In this document: positions 17,904 to 25,976 of the stretch, piece by piece
How the letters are laid out: each line of letters opens with the position of its first letter
Numbering within the stretch: the first letter of the stretch is position 1
Source of the DNA: Pseudomonas sp. ERMR1:02
Lineage (GTDB): Bacteria; Pseudomonadota; Gammaproteobacteria; Pseudomonadales; Pseudomonadaceae
Assembly: GCF_002277815.1 (NCBI RefSeq)
Contig: NZ_NKJI01000023.1
Location: forward strand, 35,040 to 99,039
Direction of reading: 5' to 3'
Length of the DNA stretch: 64,000 bases
Notes under the pieces: model-generated
Seen by the model: the letters and a program-made list of their open reading frames with translations, nothing else
Told to the model about the DNA's origin: nothing
Database searches by the model: none
Program-made: the position numbers and the translations under genes

Positions 17904-18749
17904 ATGACCGATACGCATCAGACTGCCCCAACCCGCTTCAGCGAGATCGACGGTGTCCGCTTCGCCTACCGCAGGTGGGGAAATACGGCCACCGAACAGC
18001 CGCCGCTGCTGATGCTTCAGCACTTTCGCGGTGGCATGGATCACTGGGATCCGCTGATGACCGACGGCTTGGCCGAGGGACGGGAAGTGATCCTCTTTAA
18101 TGGTCGTGGCGTGGCATCTTCGTCCGGCCAGCCACGCCGTCGCATTGAAGACATGGCTGATGATGCCGCCGCCTTCGTACGTGCCTTGGGCCTGGAGAAA
18201 GTCGATGTATTGGGCTTCTCACTTGGAGGCTTCCAGGCATTGGATCTGACATGGCGACACCCCGCACTTATTCGTAAGCTGATGCTATTGGGTACAGGCC
18301 CGCGTGGAGGCAACCCGGACATGGAACCCAAGGTGCTGACGACCGCGCCGCGTCCAGTTCCGACCTACGAAGACTTTGAGTACCTGTTTTTTGGCCGTTC
18401 AGAGGTGGCAAAGCGAGCTGCAAGCGAGTTCTGGGAGCGCCGGCATGAGCGCGAGGATCAGGATCCGCCTACTTCGCAGGAAGTCGCATCAGCGCAGATC
18501 GAGGCAAACATGCTGTATCTGCCGAGGGTGTCCGAAGACGATCCGTTTGCGTACTTACGTCAGATCAAGCAACCGACGTTTATCCTAAATGGCGTGAACG
18601 ACGTAATGATTCCGACCATCAATTCGTTCTACATGGCGCGCAACATGCCGAACGCGCAGTTATTTATTTATCCGGATGCCGGGCACGGCGCGCAGTTCCA
18701 GTACCCGGAGCGCTTTCTCTATCACGCCGCCAGATTTCTCAGCGAATAA
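17904..18749 (+). CDS. alpha/beta-fold hydrolase
   Basis: 281-residue hydrolase with nucleophile elbow GFSLGG (Ser106), a conserved LMLQHFRGGMDHWDP oxyanion-side segment and catalytic His261 (DAGHGAQ). ATG 17904 follows GAGGAAAG; a TTG 42 bases upstream is less likely. First gene of a rightward set of hydrolase, SCP2 protein, HxlR regulator and OYE reductase. Substrate unknown; ester or lactone cleavage fits the block. Confidence 0.88.
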   Translation: MTDTHQTAPTRFSEIDGVRFAYRRWGNTATEQPPLLMLQHFRGGMDHWDPLMTDGLAEGREVILFNGRGVASSSGQPRRRIEDMADDAAAFVRALGLEKVDVLGFSLGGFQALDLTWRHPALIRKLMLLGTGPRGGNPDMEPKVLTTAPRPVPTYEDFEYLFFGRSEVAKRAASEFWERRHEREDQDPPTSQEVASAQIEANMLYLPRVSEDDPFAYLRQIKQPTFILNGVNDVMIPTINSFYMARNMPNAQLFIYPDAGHGAQFQYPERFLYHAARFLSE

Positions 18750-18784
18750 CGTCAACCCCGATCCACCGACTCAAGGTTGTCACC

Positions 18785-19183
18785 ATGCTCAAGTTCAAAT
18801 TTCTATTATGGATGTTCACCCAGCTGCTGAAACGGCAGGTCAGGATAAACCCCAATTGCGCCCGCTACATAGAAGGCGAGGATCTTGTGTTCCAGATCCG
18901 TACCGATGCTGGTATCGGCCGCTATTTCGTCATCCGAAACGGCGCCATCCGCTCCGTTGCCGGCCTGGCCGACAATCCGCGCTTCACTTTGAAATTCAAA
19001 GACGCCGATAAGGGTTTTGCAATTCTCTCGGCCAAGGACAGCCAGGCAGCGTTCCTTAGGGGGCTGGGTAACGAGGAGTTGGTTATCAGCGGTGATTTCC
19101 TCAAGGTAATGTTTTTCCAGGGACTGACTGCTTACCTGCAGCCACCCACAGTGGTCGCTCCCTATGACCGCACTGCGTTTTAA
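18785..19183 (+). CDS. SCP2-type sterol/lipid-carrier domain protein
   Basis: 132-residue protein with one SCP2-like domain (about residues 25-120: LVFQIRTDAGIGRYFVIRNG, then LVISGDFLKVMFFQGLTAYL). SCP2 domains bind sterols or other lipids in a hydrophobic tunnel. It lies 35 bases after the hydrolase and 5 before the HxlR gene, so it is within one operon. A carrier or presenter of the pathway's lipophilic substrate is a reasonable inference. Confidence 0.75.
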   Translation: MLKFKFLLWMFTQLLKRQVRINPNCARYIEGEDLVFQIRTDAGIGRYFVIRNGAIRSVAGLADNPRFTLKFKDADKGFAILSAKDSQAAFLRGLGNEELVISGDFLKVMFFQGLTAYLQPPTVVAPYDRTAF

Positions 19184-19188
19184 CGACG

Positions 19189-19917
19189 ATGGCGCCTGAC
19201 AAAATGCTAAACAAGACCTATGGGCAGCTTTGTCCGATTGCCAGAAGCCTCGATGTGCTAGGCGAGCGCTGGACGCTACTGGTGCTGCGCGAACTGCTAT
19301 TGGGCCCAAAGCGGTTCAAAGAGCTGTTGGCGGTATTGCCGGCAATGGGGACTAATCGGTTGTCCGCACGCCTGAAGGTGCTGGTAGACAACGGAATCGC
19401 CAGGCCTGCTACAGCGCCAATTTCCGCCTACGAATTAACGGAATTGGGCGAGCAGTTGCGTAAGCCACTGCTCGCGCTAGGACTCTGGGGGCTGAGTTTG
19501 CCCGTGGACGAACGCATCGACCCCGCGACTGCACGCGCCGAACTCATAGCCCTCAGCCTTACGGGCATCGGCCGGTCCGATGCAAGCATTGGATTACGCG
19601 CCACATACGAGTTTCACGTGGGCGAGGAAGTCTTCCACATACGCGTGGACGACAGCGAGATACTCGCGCGCTCAGGTTATGCCCCTGCGGCCGATGTGGT
19701 CATCCACTGCGATCTGAATACCTTCATGGCGCTGGCCCTACGACAAATTTCGCCGGCAGACGCGTTGCGCGAAGGTCGGGCTCATCTACCGCACACACAG
19801 CTCGAAACCTTTGAGCAACTGTTTCAAGTGCTCGAATTCAATCCGGAAAACTTACCGGACGCATTGCTTGCTGCTCTTCCTCATTCCAGCCTTGTGGGAA
19901 CACCAGATGAAAGCTGA
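19189..19917 (+). CDS. HxlR-family regulator with C-terminal SCP2-like domain
   Basis: 242 residues. The N-terminal winged helix is HxlR type (CPIARSLDVLGERWTLLVLR, FKELLAVLPAMGTNRLSARL). The C-terminal part (about 130-225, EFHVGEEVFHIRVDDSEILA and onward) resembles an SCP2 lipid-binding domain. This suggests a one-component sensor that reads a lipid ligand. Either ATG 19189 or ATG 19204 may be the start; neither has a strong ribosome site. Its last 11 bases overlap the next reductase gene, implying translational coupling. Confidence 0.82.
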   Translation: MAPDKMLNKTYGQLCPIARSLDVLGERWTLLVLRELLLGPKRFKELLAVLPAMGTNRLSARLKVLVDNGIARPATAPISAYELTELGEQLRKPLLALGLWGLSLPVDERIDPATARAELIALSLTGIGRSDASIGLRATYEFHVGEEVFHIRVDDSEILARSGYAPAADVVIHCDLNTFMALALRQISPADALREGRAHLPHTQLETFEQLFQVLEFNPENLPDALLAALPHSSLVGTPDES

Positions 19918-21163
19918 AACAAACCTGCTGAACCAATCCCTGCAACTGCCCAACGGAAGCGTGCTGCGCAATCGACTGGCCAAGGCATCGATGAGCGAGA
20001 CGCTGGGCACTTACGATAACCGTCCCACCCTGGGGCTGGTCGGACTGTACCGTCGCTGGGCAGCTTCCGGTCTGGGACTCATCATTACGGGGAATGTGAT
20101 GATTGACCGTCGCGCCCTTGGCGAACCGGGCAATGTCGTAATCGAGGACGAGAAAGATCTGCCGGTACTGCGACAGTGGGCGAAGGTTGCTACCGACCAG
20201 GGGGCGGCGATCTGGGTGCAACTCAATCACCCTGGCAAACAATCGACAAAGGGGCTGAACGCCAGCAACCTTGCTCCATCGGCTGTTCCGTTCCGAGAGG
20301 ATATGGCTGCCTTTTTCGAAACCCCGCGTGAAGCCACTGTTGCCGAGATCCAGGACATCATCGAGCGTTTCGGGCGCAGTGCCGCCATCTGCAAAAAAGC
20401 TGGTTTCAGTGGCGTGGAAATCCACGGAGCGCACGGCTACCTAATCAATCAGTTCCTCTCACCCCATCACAATCGGCGCGAAGACGAATGGGGTGGCACA
20501 CCGCAGAAGCGTCGCCGTTTTGTGCTGGCCGTCTACGCCGAAATTCGACGTCAAGTCGGAGCGGACTTCCCGGTGGGGATTAAACTCAACTCGGCCGATT
20601 TCCAGCGGGGTGGTTTCACTGAAGAGGAGTCGATGGAAACTATCCGCGCGCTGATCGACGCTGGTATTGATCTAATCGAGATATCCGGCGGCACCTACGA
20701 GGCTCCAGCCATGAGTGGTGCGATGCATGAGCCGAAAAAAGGCTCTACCGTAGCGCGCGAAGCCTACTTCTTAGAGTTCGCCGCGAAGGTTCGAGCTAAC
20801 GTACAAGTGCCCTTGATGGTCACAGGCGGTTTTCGCACTGCGGCAGGGATGAACGAGGCACTGCGCTCGGGATCACTGGATGTGGTCGGTCTGGCACGAT
20901 TGTTGGCCATTGATCCGGATGCTCCAGCGGCATTGCTGAAGGGGAGCGACAGCAATCAACAGGTGCGACCAATCAATACTGGCATCAAGGCCGTGGATCG
21001 CATGGGGATTATGGAAATCCTCTGGTACACCGGACAACTCAAACGCATTGCCAAAGGTGGCGAACCTCGTCCCAACGAAAGTGGATTCTGGGCATTCCTT
21101 AAAGCTGCGTTCGGTAGTGGGTGGGGGGCATTGCGCACTCGCCGCTTGCGGGCACGCTCCTGA
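19907..21163 (+). CDS. NADH:flavin oxidoreductase (Old Yellow Enzyme family)
   Basis: 418-residue FMN-dependent ene-reductase-type protein, a TIM barrel with the substrate-binding pair His173/His176 and Tyr178 (EIHGAHGYLINQFLSP) and a C-terminal FMN phosphate region (VTGGFRTAAGMNEALRSG). It has only the N-terminal barrel of the 2,4-dienoyl-CoA reductase-like group, without the NADPH/flavodoxin half. ATG 19907 overlaps the HxlR stop by 11 bases. Reduces activated C=C bonds in related proteins; substrate here unknown. Confidence 0.88.
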   Translation: MKAETNLLNQSLQLPNGSVLRNRLAKASMSETLGTYDNRPTLGLVGLYRRWAASGLGLIITGNVMIDRRALGEPGNVVIEDEKDLPVLRQWAKVATDQGAAIWVQLNHPGKQSTKGLNASNLAPSAVPFREDMAAFFETPREATVAEIQDIIERFGRSAAICKKAGFSGVEIHGAHGYLINQFLSPHHNRREDEWGGTPQKRRRFVLAVYAEIRRQVGADFPVGIKLNSADFQRGGFTEEESMETIRALIDAGIDLIEISGGTYEAPAMSGAMHEPKKGSTVAREAYFLEFAAKVRANVQVPLMVTGGFRTAAGMNEALRSGSLDVVGLARLLAIDPDAPAALLKGSDSNQQVRPINTGIKAVDRMGIMEILWYTGQLKRIAKGGEPRPNESGFWAFLKAAFGSGWGALRTRRLRARS

Positions 21164-21350
21164 AACCGGCATAAGCTGTGGGCCCCGGGACGTGGCATTA
21201 TGGAGCCCCAAACGCTGGCGATCTGGGCGCATATCGCGCCAGCACTGGTCGCGCGCGGCTGGATATTCGATGGCGGATGGGTACTTGGGATTGGAGGATG
21301 CATTGCCCCACCGTAGAGGCATGCAACCATTACGACCGATACGACTGGAT

Positions 21351-21926
21351 TTATTCCTTCATTGGCAGGCGTGCGAGTGCTGCCGAGCAACAGGCCTCAA
21401 GGATCTCGTCAGCCAGTGGGGAGTCATCGGGACAGGCTCTTGAAAGCATGATCGCGCCCACCATCTGGGCAAATGCATCGATTCGTCTGGCTCGCGCTTC
21501 GCGCTGTGCTACCGCCCCTCGTGATCCGAGATCCTCCTCAAGTTGGGTCAGGGACAACTCAAGGCCGTCGGCGAACACTTTCTTGACCTGCTCTGGCTGG
21601 CGCGAAGCATCTGCGGACAATGCCGCTATCGTGCAACCTGCGCCGGGTTCATCGCGATGCTCACGTGACAGGTAGTGCTTGATGAACTCGGCTGGCTCGA
21701 CGCCCGCTGCCAAGGATGCCGAGTACGAAAAACCGCAGGCGGACGACTCGGCAATAAGATCGGTTTTACTACCGAAGTGCTTGTAGAAACCGCCATGGGT
21801 AAAGCCTGCGGCACCCATTAGGTCAGCCAGGCTGGCCCCGTCGAAACCACGCTCACGAAACAGGGTAGAGGCTGTTTCGATGATGTGCGCACGGTTGGCC
21901 TGCGCCTGTGCTTTGGAGACTTTCAT
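21351..21926 (-). CDS. TetR/AcrR family transcriptional regulator (island copy 2)
   Basis: 191 residues from ATG 21926, with TetR helix-turn-helix (TLFRERGFDGASLADLMGAA, FTHGGFYKHFGSKTDL) and a ligand domain ending SRACPDDSPLADEILEACC. Closely related to the regulator at 13800-14351. The chosen start aligns with that paralogue; ATG 21938 is also possible. Divergent from the alkene reductase across a perfect inverted repeat, a typical TetR autoregulated layout. The 187 bases downstream, up to the OYE gene, hold nothing recognisable. Confidence 0.88.
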   Translation of the reverse strand: MKVSKAQAQANRAHIIETASTLFRERGFDGASLADLMGAAGFTHGGFYKHFGSKTDLIAESSACGFSYSASLAAGVEPAEFIKHYLSREHRDEPGAGCTIAALSADASRQPEQVKKVFADGLELSLTQLEEDLGSRGAVAQREARARRIDAFAQMVGAIMLSRACPDDSPLADEILEACCSAALARLPMKE

Positions 21927-21975
21927 AGTGGAGTTCATTCCTGTTGATGCCAGGTTATTAGCGTCAGGATGCATG

Positions 21976-21991
21976 GATGTCAGTCGACATC
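21976..21991. promoter_or_regulatory. perfect inverted repeat, candidate TetR operator
   Basis: GATGTC-AGTC-GACATC, an inverted repeat of 6+4+6, about 50 bases upstream of the TetR start and 71 before the alkene reductase. A -35-like TTGACG at 22000-22005 lies just beside it. A natural candidate operator for the divergent TetR regulator. Confidence 0.55.
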
Positions 21992-22061
21992 AAAGTTTCT
22001 TGACGGTTTAGAGTTCAGTCATCATCATAAAAATCCAAGCCCATTTGAAGGTACGTGGATC

Positions 22062-23153
22062 ATGACTGACAAGACGCTTTTCGCACCCTATCGCCTTGGC
22101 TCTTTGACATTGGTCAATCGCATTGTGATGGCCCCGCTGACCCGTAATCGCGCTGGCAAAGGCCTGGCACCGTCAGAGCTGGCAGCTACCTACTACGCCC
22201 AACGTGCATCTGCAGGCCTTATCATCACCGAGGCTACCCAGGTTTCTGAACAGGCCCAAGGCTATCAGGACACTCCTGGCCTATTCACCCAGCCACAGAT
22301 TGATGGATGGCTCAAAGTTACCGACGCCGTGCACGCCAAGGGCAGTCGGATTTTTGTTCAGTTGTGGCACGTTGGCCGAATCTCACACGTAGACCTGCAG
22401 CCAGGTGGTGGCGCGCCTGTTGCCCCCTCTGCTATCCGTGCAGAGACGAAGACCTTCGTTAATAACGGTTTTGTCGATGTTTCCGAACCGCGTGCGTTGG
22501 CGCTGGATGAGCTGCCGGGCATCGTTGAGGATTTCCGTCAGGCAGCAGCGAATGCGATCAGTGCCGGTTTTGATGGTGTAGAGATCCATGGCGCAAACGG
22601 CTATCTGCTTGAACAGTTCATTAAAGACGGCGCCAACCAGCGTGCAGATGCCTACGGTGGCTCAGTCGAAAACCGGGCGCGTCTGTTGCTGGAGGTTACC
22701 TCGGCGGTGGTCAAGGAAATCGGGGCCGAGCGCACAGGCGTACGTATTTCACCAGTGTCCCCAGCCAACGCTATTTCGTGCAGCGACCCGCAGCCGCAGT
22801 ACAACTACATCGCCGAACAGCTTGACGCCCTAGGCGTGGTTTACCTGCATGTCGTTGAGGGCGCGACAGGTGGCCCGCGCGATGTAGCGCCGTTTGACTA
22901 TGACGCGCTTCGCACCCGATTCAAGCAAACCTACCTGGCCAATAACGGCTATGACCTTGACTTGGCCCAAGCTCACCTTGAGGAAAGCAAGGCTGACCTG
23001 TTCGCCTTCGGTAAGGCTTTCATTAGCAACCCAGACCTGGTTGAACGGTTTAAAACCGGTGCGCCACTGGCAGCTTTGAATCCAGCGACCCTCTTTGGCG
23101 GTGGTGCAGAAGGCTACACCGACTATCCATCGCTGGCCGATACCAACGCGTAA
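22062..23153 (+). CDS. alkene reductase (NemA-like Old Yellow Enzyme)
   Basis: 363-residue FMN ene-reductase of the NemA / xenobiotic reductase group, reducing enones, maleimides or nitro-esters with NAD(P)H. Family marks: APLTRNRAGKGLAPSELAATYY at the N-terminus, VQLWHVGRISH, and His176/Asn179/Tyr181 (EIHGANGYLLEQF). ATG 22062. Followed 69 bases later by an SDR, and probably repressed by the divergent TetR, as is common for nemA-type genes. Confidence 0.92.
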   Translation: MTDKTLFAPYRLGSLTLVNRIVMAPLTRNRAGKGLAPSELAATYYAQRASAGLIITEATQVSEQAQGYQDTPGLFTQPQIDGWLKVTDAVHAKGSRIFVQLWHVGRISHVDLQPGGGAPVAPSAIRAETKTFVNNGFVDVSEPRALALDELPGIVEDFRQAAANAISAGFDGVEIHGANGYLLEQFIKDGANQRADAYGGSVENRARLLLEVTSAVVKEIGAERTGVRISPVSPANAISCSDPQPQYNYIAEQLDALGVVYLHVVEGATGGPRDVAPFDYDALRTRFKQTYLANNGYDLDLAQAHLEESKADLFAFGKAFISNPDLVERFKTGAPLAALNPATLFGGGAEGYTDYPSLADTNA

Positions 23154-23222
23154 TAAGCGCTGTGCAGCTGCGCTACGTACGGCTGTCGTTACCATCTTTA
23201 GCTAACTGAGAAAACTGAATCC

Positions 23223-24008
23223 ATGAGCACGCTTACGACTGTTGTCATCACAGGCGCATCGACAGGCATCGGTGCCACCTATGCCGAGCGCTTCGCCCGC
23301 CGTGGCCATAATCTGGTACTGGTAGCGCGCGATAAATCGCGGATGGACGCACTCGCCACACGCCTGAGCGATGAAACCGGCGTTTCCATAGACGTACTGC
23401 AGGCCGACCTGACTGATCCAAACGACTTAGCCACTGTTGAAACGCGCCTGCGTGAAGATTCGCGTATCGGTATCCTCATCAACAATGCCGGGCTTGCCCA
23501 GTCAGGCGGCTTCACCGAGCAGACCGCTCAGAGTATCAACAGTCTTGTGGCCCTTAACATCACCGCCCTGACACGCCTCGCAGCGGCTATCGCACCACGG
23601 CTCGTCTCGGCTGGAGAGGGTGCCATTGTCAACATTGGTTCGGTCGTGGGCCTGGCGCCGGAATTCAACATGTCGGTCTACGGTGCAACCAAGGCCTACG
23701 TGCTGTTTCTTTCGCAAGGCTTGAGTCTGGAATTGGCATCGAAAGGAGTGTACGTACAGGCCGTACTTCCTGCCGCCACGCGCACCGAGATATGGGAACG
23801 GGCCGGGGTAGACATCAAAACATTGTCCGCTGTTATGGAAGTGGGCGAGTTAGTCGACGCAGCACTGGTCGGCTATGATCGCCGCGAATTAGTAACGATT
23901 CCGCCTCTTCACGTTGTCGAGCGCTGGGAAGCGTTGGACTCAACACGGCAAGCATTGCTTTCTGACATCCGCCAGGCACATGCGGCGGAGCGTTATCAAG
24001 CGCTCTGA
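23223..24008 (+). CDS. short-chain dehydrogenase/reductase (classical SDR)
   Basis: 261-residue NAD(P)-dependent oxidoreductase. Cofactor motif GASTGIG at 11-17, NNAG at 87-90, and catalytic Ser140, Tyr153 and Lys157 (VYGATKAY). Last gene of the accessory block, likely cotranscribed with the alkene reductase. An SDR beside ene-reductases and a sterol-oxidase-like enzyme fits interconversion of hydroxyl and keto groups; the actual substrate is unknown. Confidence 0.9.
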   Translation: MSTLTTVVITGASTGIGATYAERFARRGHNLVLVARDKSRMDALATRLSDETGVSIDVLQADLTDPNDLATVETRLREDSRIGILINNAGLAQSGGFTEQTAQSINSLVALNITALTRLAAAIAPRLVSAGEGAIVNIGSVVGLAPEFNMSVYGATKAYVLFLSQGLSLELASKGVYVQAVLPAATRTEIWERAGVDIKTLSAVMEVGELVDAALVGYDRRELVTIPPLHVVERWEALDSTRQALLSDIRQAHAAERYQAL

Positions 24009-24129
24009 ACTTAACAGCCTCGTCTGGTACCTCCTACGATGAGGTACTGGACTGTGGCACCGAACTGACTGGTAAATCAAGGGGACTTGCGGTCAGGCTC
24101 CGATCAAGGAGATCTAGGTTTCAAGCGGT

Positions 24130-24154
24130 GAAGCTGCTCAGTCAGAGCAGCTTC
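24130..24154. terminator. hairpin between convergent SDR and small gene
   Basis: A perfect 10-base stem, GAAGCTGCTC (24130-24139) with 24145-24154, loop AGTCA, followed by GTTTCG. It sits between converging genes and likely acts as a terminator, although the T run is short. Confidence 0.6.
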
Positions 24155-24171
24155 GTTTCGACCGGGCGGTC

Positions 24172-24378
24172 TCAGGGTTGTGAGTGGCCCAGTTTTCGTT
24201 TGATCAGCTCGTAGACGTCCTTGTGAGTGGAGTTGTGCAGGGATTTGTCCTTGCAGGCGGTTGCCAGAAAGGTTTTGACCTCTTCCCTGGCGTGAGGATA
24301 AAGGCCTGCAACGTAGTCGGCTTCGTGTGCCTGGGTGCAATTGAAGTGTTTGTCGTCTTTCGCTTTGTCTCTAGCCAT
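24172..24378 (-). CDS. small conserved Pseudomonas protein, function unknown
   Basis: 68-residue basic and acidic, soluble protein (starts MARDKAKDDKHFNCTQAHEA; ends KLGHSQP). It has Cys14 and a second cysteine (TACKDKS), no signal peptide and no membrane span. It resembles small DUF-type proteins seen often in Pseudomonas genomes, but no function can be given. ATG 24378 is preceded by AAGGAGC on its strand. Convergent with the SDR gene. Confidence 0.65.
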   Translation of the reverse strand: MARDKAKDDKHFNCTQAHEADYVAGLYPHAREEVKTFLATACKDKSLHNSTHKDVYELIKRKLGHSQP

Positions 24379-24624
24379 TGAGCGGCTCCTTTTGAGTTTG
24401 AACGATTGTGGGTAGCCAAGGCTGGATTGCCCGGCGCTTCCAGAGCTTAGGAGCGCACGTCGTTCCCGCCAGATGAGCAACAAAATCAGGAAGAGGCTGT
24501 AGGACGAGACGTGTGATCGCTTTTGCATTAAACGCAAAATGCTTCAAGCATTCGTTCAGTCGCATAGACGCCGATTGCGACACCTACCTAAACTGTCGGC
24601 AGTTACTGGGCGCGGGGTCAATGG

Positions 24625-25542
24625 ATGAATCGCAACGAACTACGCAAGGCCGACATCAACCTGATGGTGGTGTTTGAAACGCTGATGCTGGAGCGCAATG
24701 TCACCAACGTGGCGAAGAAGCTGTTTCTAGGTCAACCGACCATCAGTTCGGCGCTCAACCGCTTGCGTACGATGTTCAACGATCCGTTGTTCATTCGCGT
24801 CGGTCATCGAATGGAGCCTACGGCGCGGGCCGAAGAGATCTTTCGGCACCTTTCGCCGGCGCTGGATTCGTTATCGGTGGCGCTGAGTTTGACCCATGAT
24901 TTCGACCCGAGCAGCAGCACCATGACCTTTCGTATCGGTATGTCGGACGATGTCGAGTTTGGCCTGTTACCGCCATTGCTGCGCGCATTGCGCCAGGAAG
25001 CGCCGAAGGTGGTATTCGTGGTGCAGAATGTCGATCACTGGCGGATTTCCGATCTGCTGGTGTCCGGCGATATAACGGTCGGTATCACCCAGACTCGCGG
25101 CCTGCCGGCAAACGCCAAGCGCAAACTGCTGCGGCATATCTACCCGGCTGTATTGCGGGCCGATGCGTCCGATACACCGCTGACCATCGATGAATATTGC
25201 TCGCGCCCGCATGTGCTGGTGTCGCACATCGCCAACGTCAGCGGGTTCGCCGATGAGTGGCTGGCGCAGCTCGGCCGTTCGCGTCAGGTGGTGCTCTCGG
25301 TACCGCAATACAGCTCGTTGCCGGCATTGCTGGCCGGTACCGATCTGATTGCCAGCCTGCCGGATTACGCCGCTGAGGCGATGGCGGCGTCCGGTCAATT
25401 GTACAAGGAGCCATTTCCGTTCAAGGCTCCGACCCTCGAGCTGTCCATGGTCTGGCTCAGTCATGTCGACGGTGATCCGCCGAACGTTGGCTGCGCTCAC
25501 GACTTGAAGCGTTCATGGGGGAGCGCAATCTGTTGTCGCTGA
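24625..25542 (+). CDS. LysR-family transcriptional regulator (C-terminal tail frame-shifted)
   Basis: LysR regulator of 305 residues as read: an N-terminal winged helix (NVTNVAKKLFLGQPTISSAL) and a periplasmic-binding-like effector domain. The final 23 residues are out of frame. Restoring one base near 25470-25474 gives a continuation beginning ERWLRSRLEAFMGERNL and a stop at 25550. Lies 57 bases before a CHMI-like gene and may regulate it or the neighbours. Effector unknown. Confidence 0.88.
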   Translation: MNRNELRKADINLMVVFETLMLERNVTNVAKKLFLGQPTISSALNRLRTMFNDPLFIRVGHRMEPTARAEEIFRHLSPALDSLSVALSLTHDFDPSSSTMTFRIGMSDDVEFGLLPPLLRALRQEAPKVVFVVQNVDHWRISDLLVSGDITVGITQTRGLPANAKRKLLRHIYPAVLRADASDTPLTIDEYCSRPHVLVSHIANVSGFADEWLAQLGRSRQVVLSVPQYSSLPALLAGTDLIASLPDYAAEAMAASGQLYKEPFPFKAPTLELSMVWLSHVDGDPPNVGCAHDLKRSWGSAICCR

Positions 25543-25607
25543 CCCAGTGATCGGGGCAGCGCTATGTTTTATCTACGAACTTTCCACCTATCTACAGGAG
25601 TAACGCC

Positions 25608-25973
25608 ATGCCACACCTGCACTTGGAGTACACCGCCAACTTGCCTGATCTGAATGCCGATGTGGCGTTGATGCGGCTCAACAACACACTGGTGGGTTCC
25701 GGTCAGTTCGGCGCCGAATTCGACATCAAGAGTCGCGCGGTGAAGGTCGAGACATTCAAGGTAGGCACTGCATTGGCTGAGCGGGCGTTCGTGCATGTGA
25801 AGCTGGCGCTGTTGAGCGGGCGTTCGCCGCAGATCAAGCAGCAGTTGTCTGAAAGCCTGTTGGCAGTGGTGAAAGATCTGTGTAAATGGCCGGCGAACGT
25901 GGAAGTCCAGTTGTGTGTGGAGATTCTTGATATCGATCGCGAGTCGTATACCAAGACTGCCATCGGCGTCTGA
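25608..25973 (+). CDS. 5-carboxymethyl-2-hydroxymuconate Delta-isomerase family protein
   Basis: 121-residue tautomerase-superfamily protein of the CHMI (HpaF) type, acting in homoprotocatechuate (4-hydroxyphenylacetate) breakdown. After removal of Met the N-terminal Pro (MPHLHLEYTANL) would be the catalytic base. Strong AGGAG site. None of the other hpa genes is in the window, so it is an orphan here and its substrate is uncertain. Confidence 0.82.
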   Translation: MPHLHLEYTANLPDLNADVALMRLNNTLVGSGQFGAEFDIKSRAVKVETFKVGTALAERAFVHVKLALLSGRSPQIKQQLSESLLAVVKDLCKWPANVEVQLCVEILDIDRESYTKTAIGV

Positions 25974-25976
25974 ATT

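Noticed and set aside
21164..21350. Possible gene remnant between the OYE reductase and the second tetR
   Set aside because: Frames in both directions give hydrophobic or low-complexity peptides with no family resemblance; too short to support.
13561..24010. attL/attR direct repeat of the tRNA-Ser 3' end
   Set aside because: No second copy of the TTCGAATCCC...CTCTCC segment was seen at the right side of the block, and there is no integrase.
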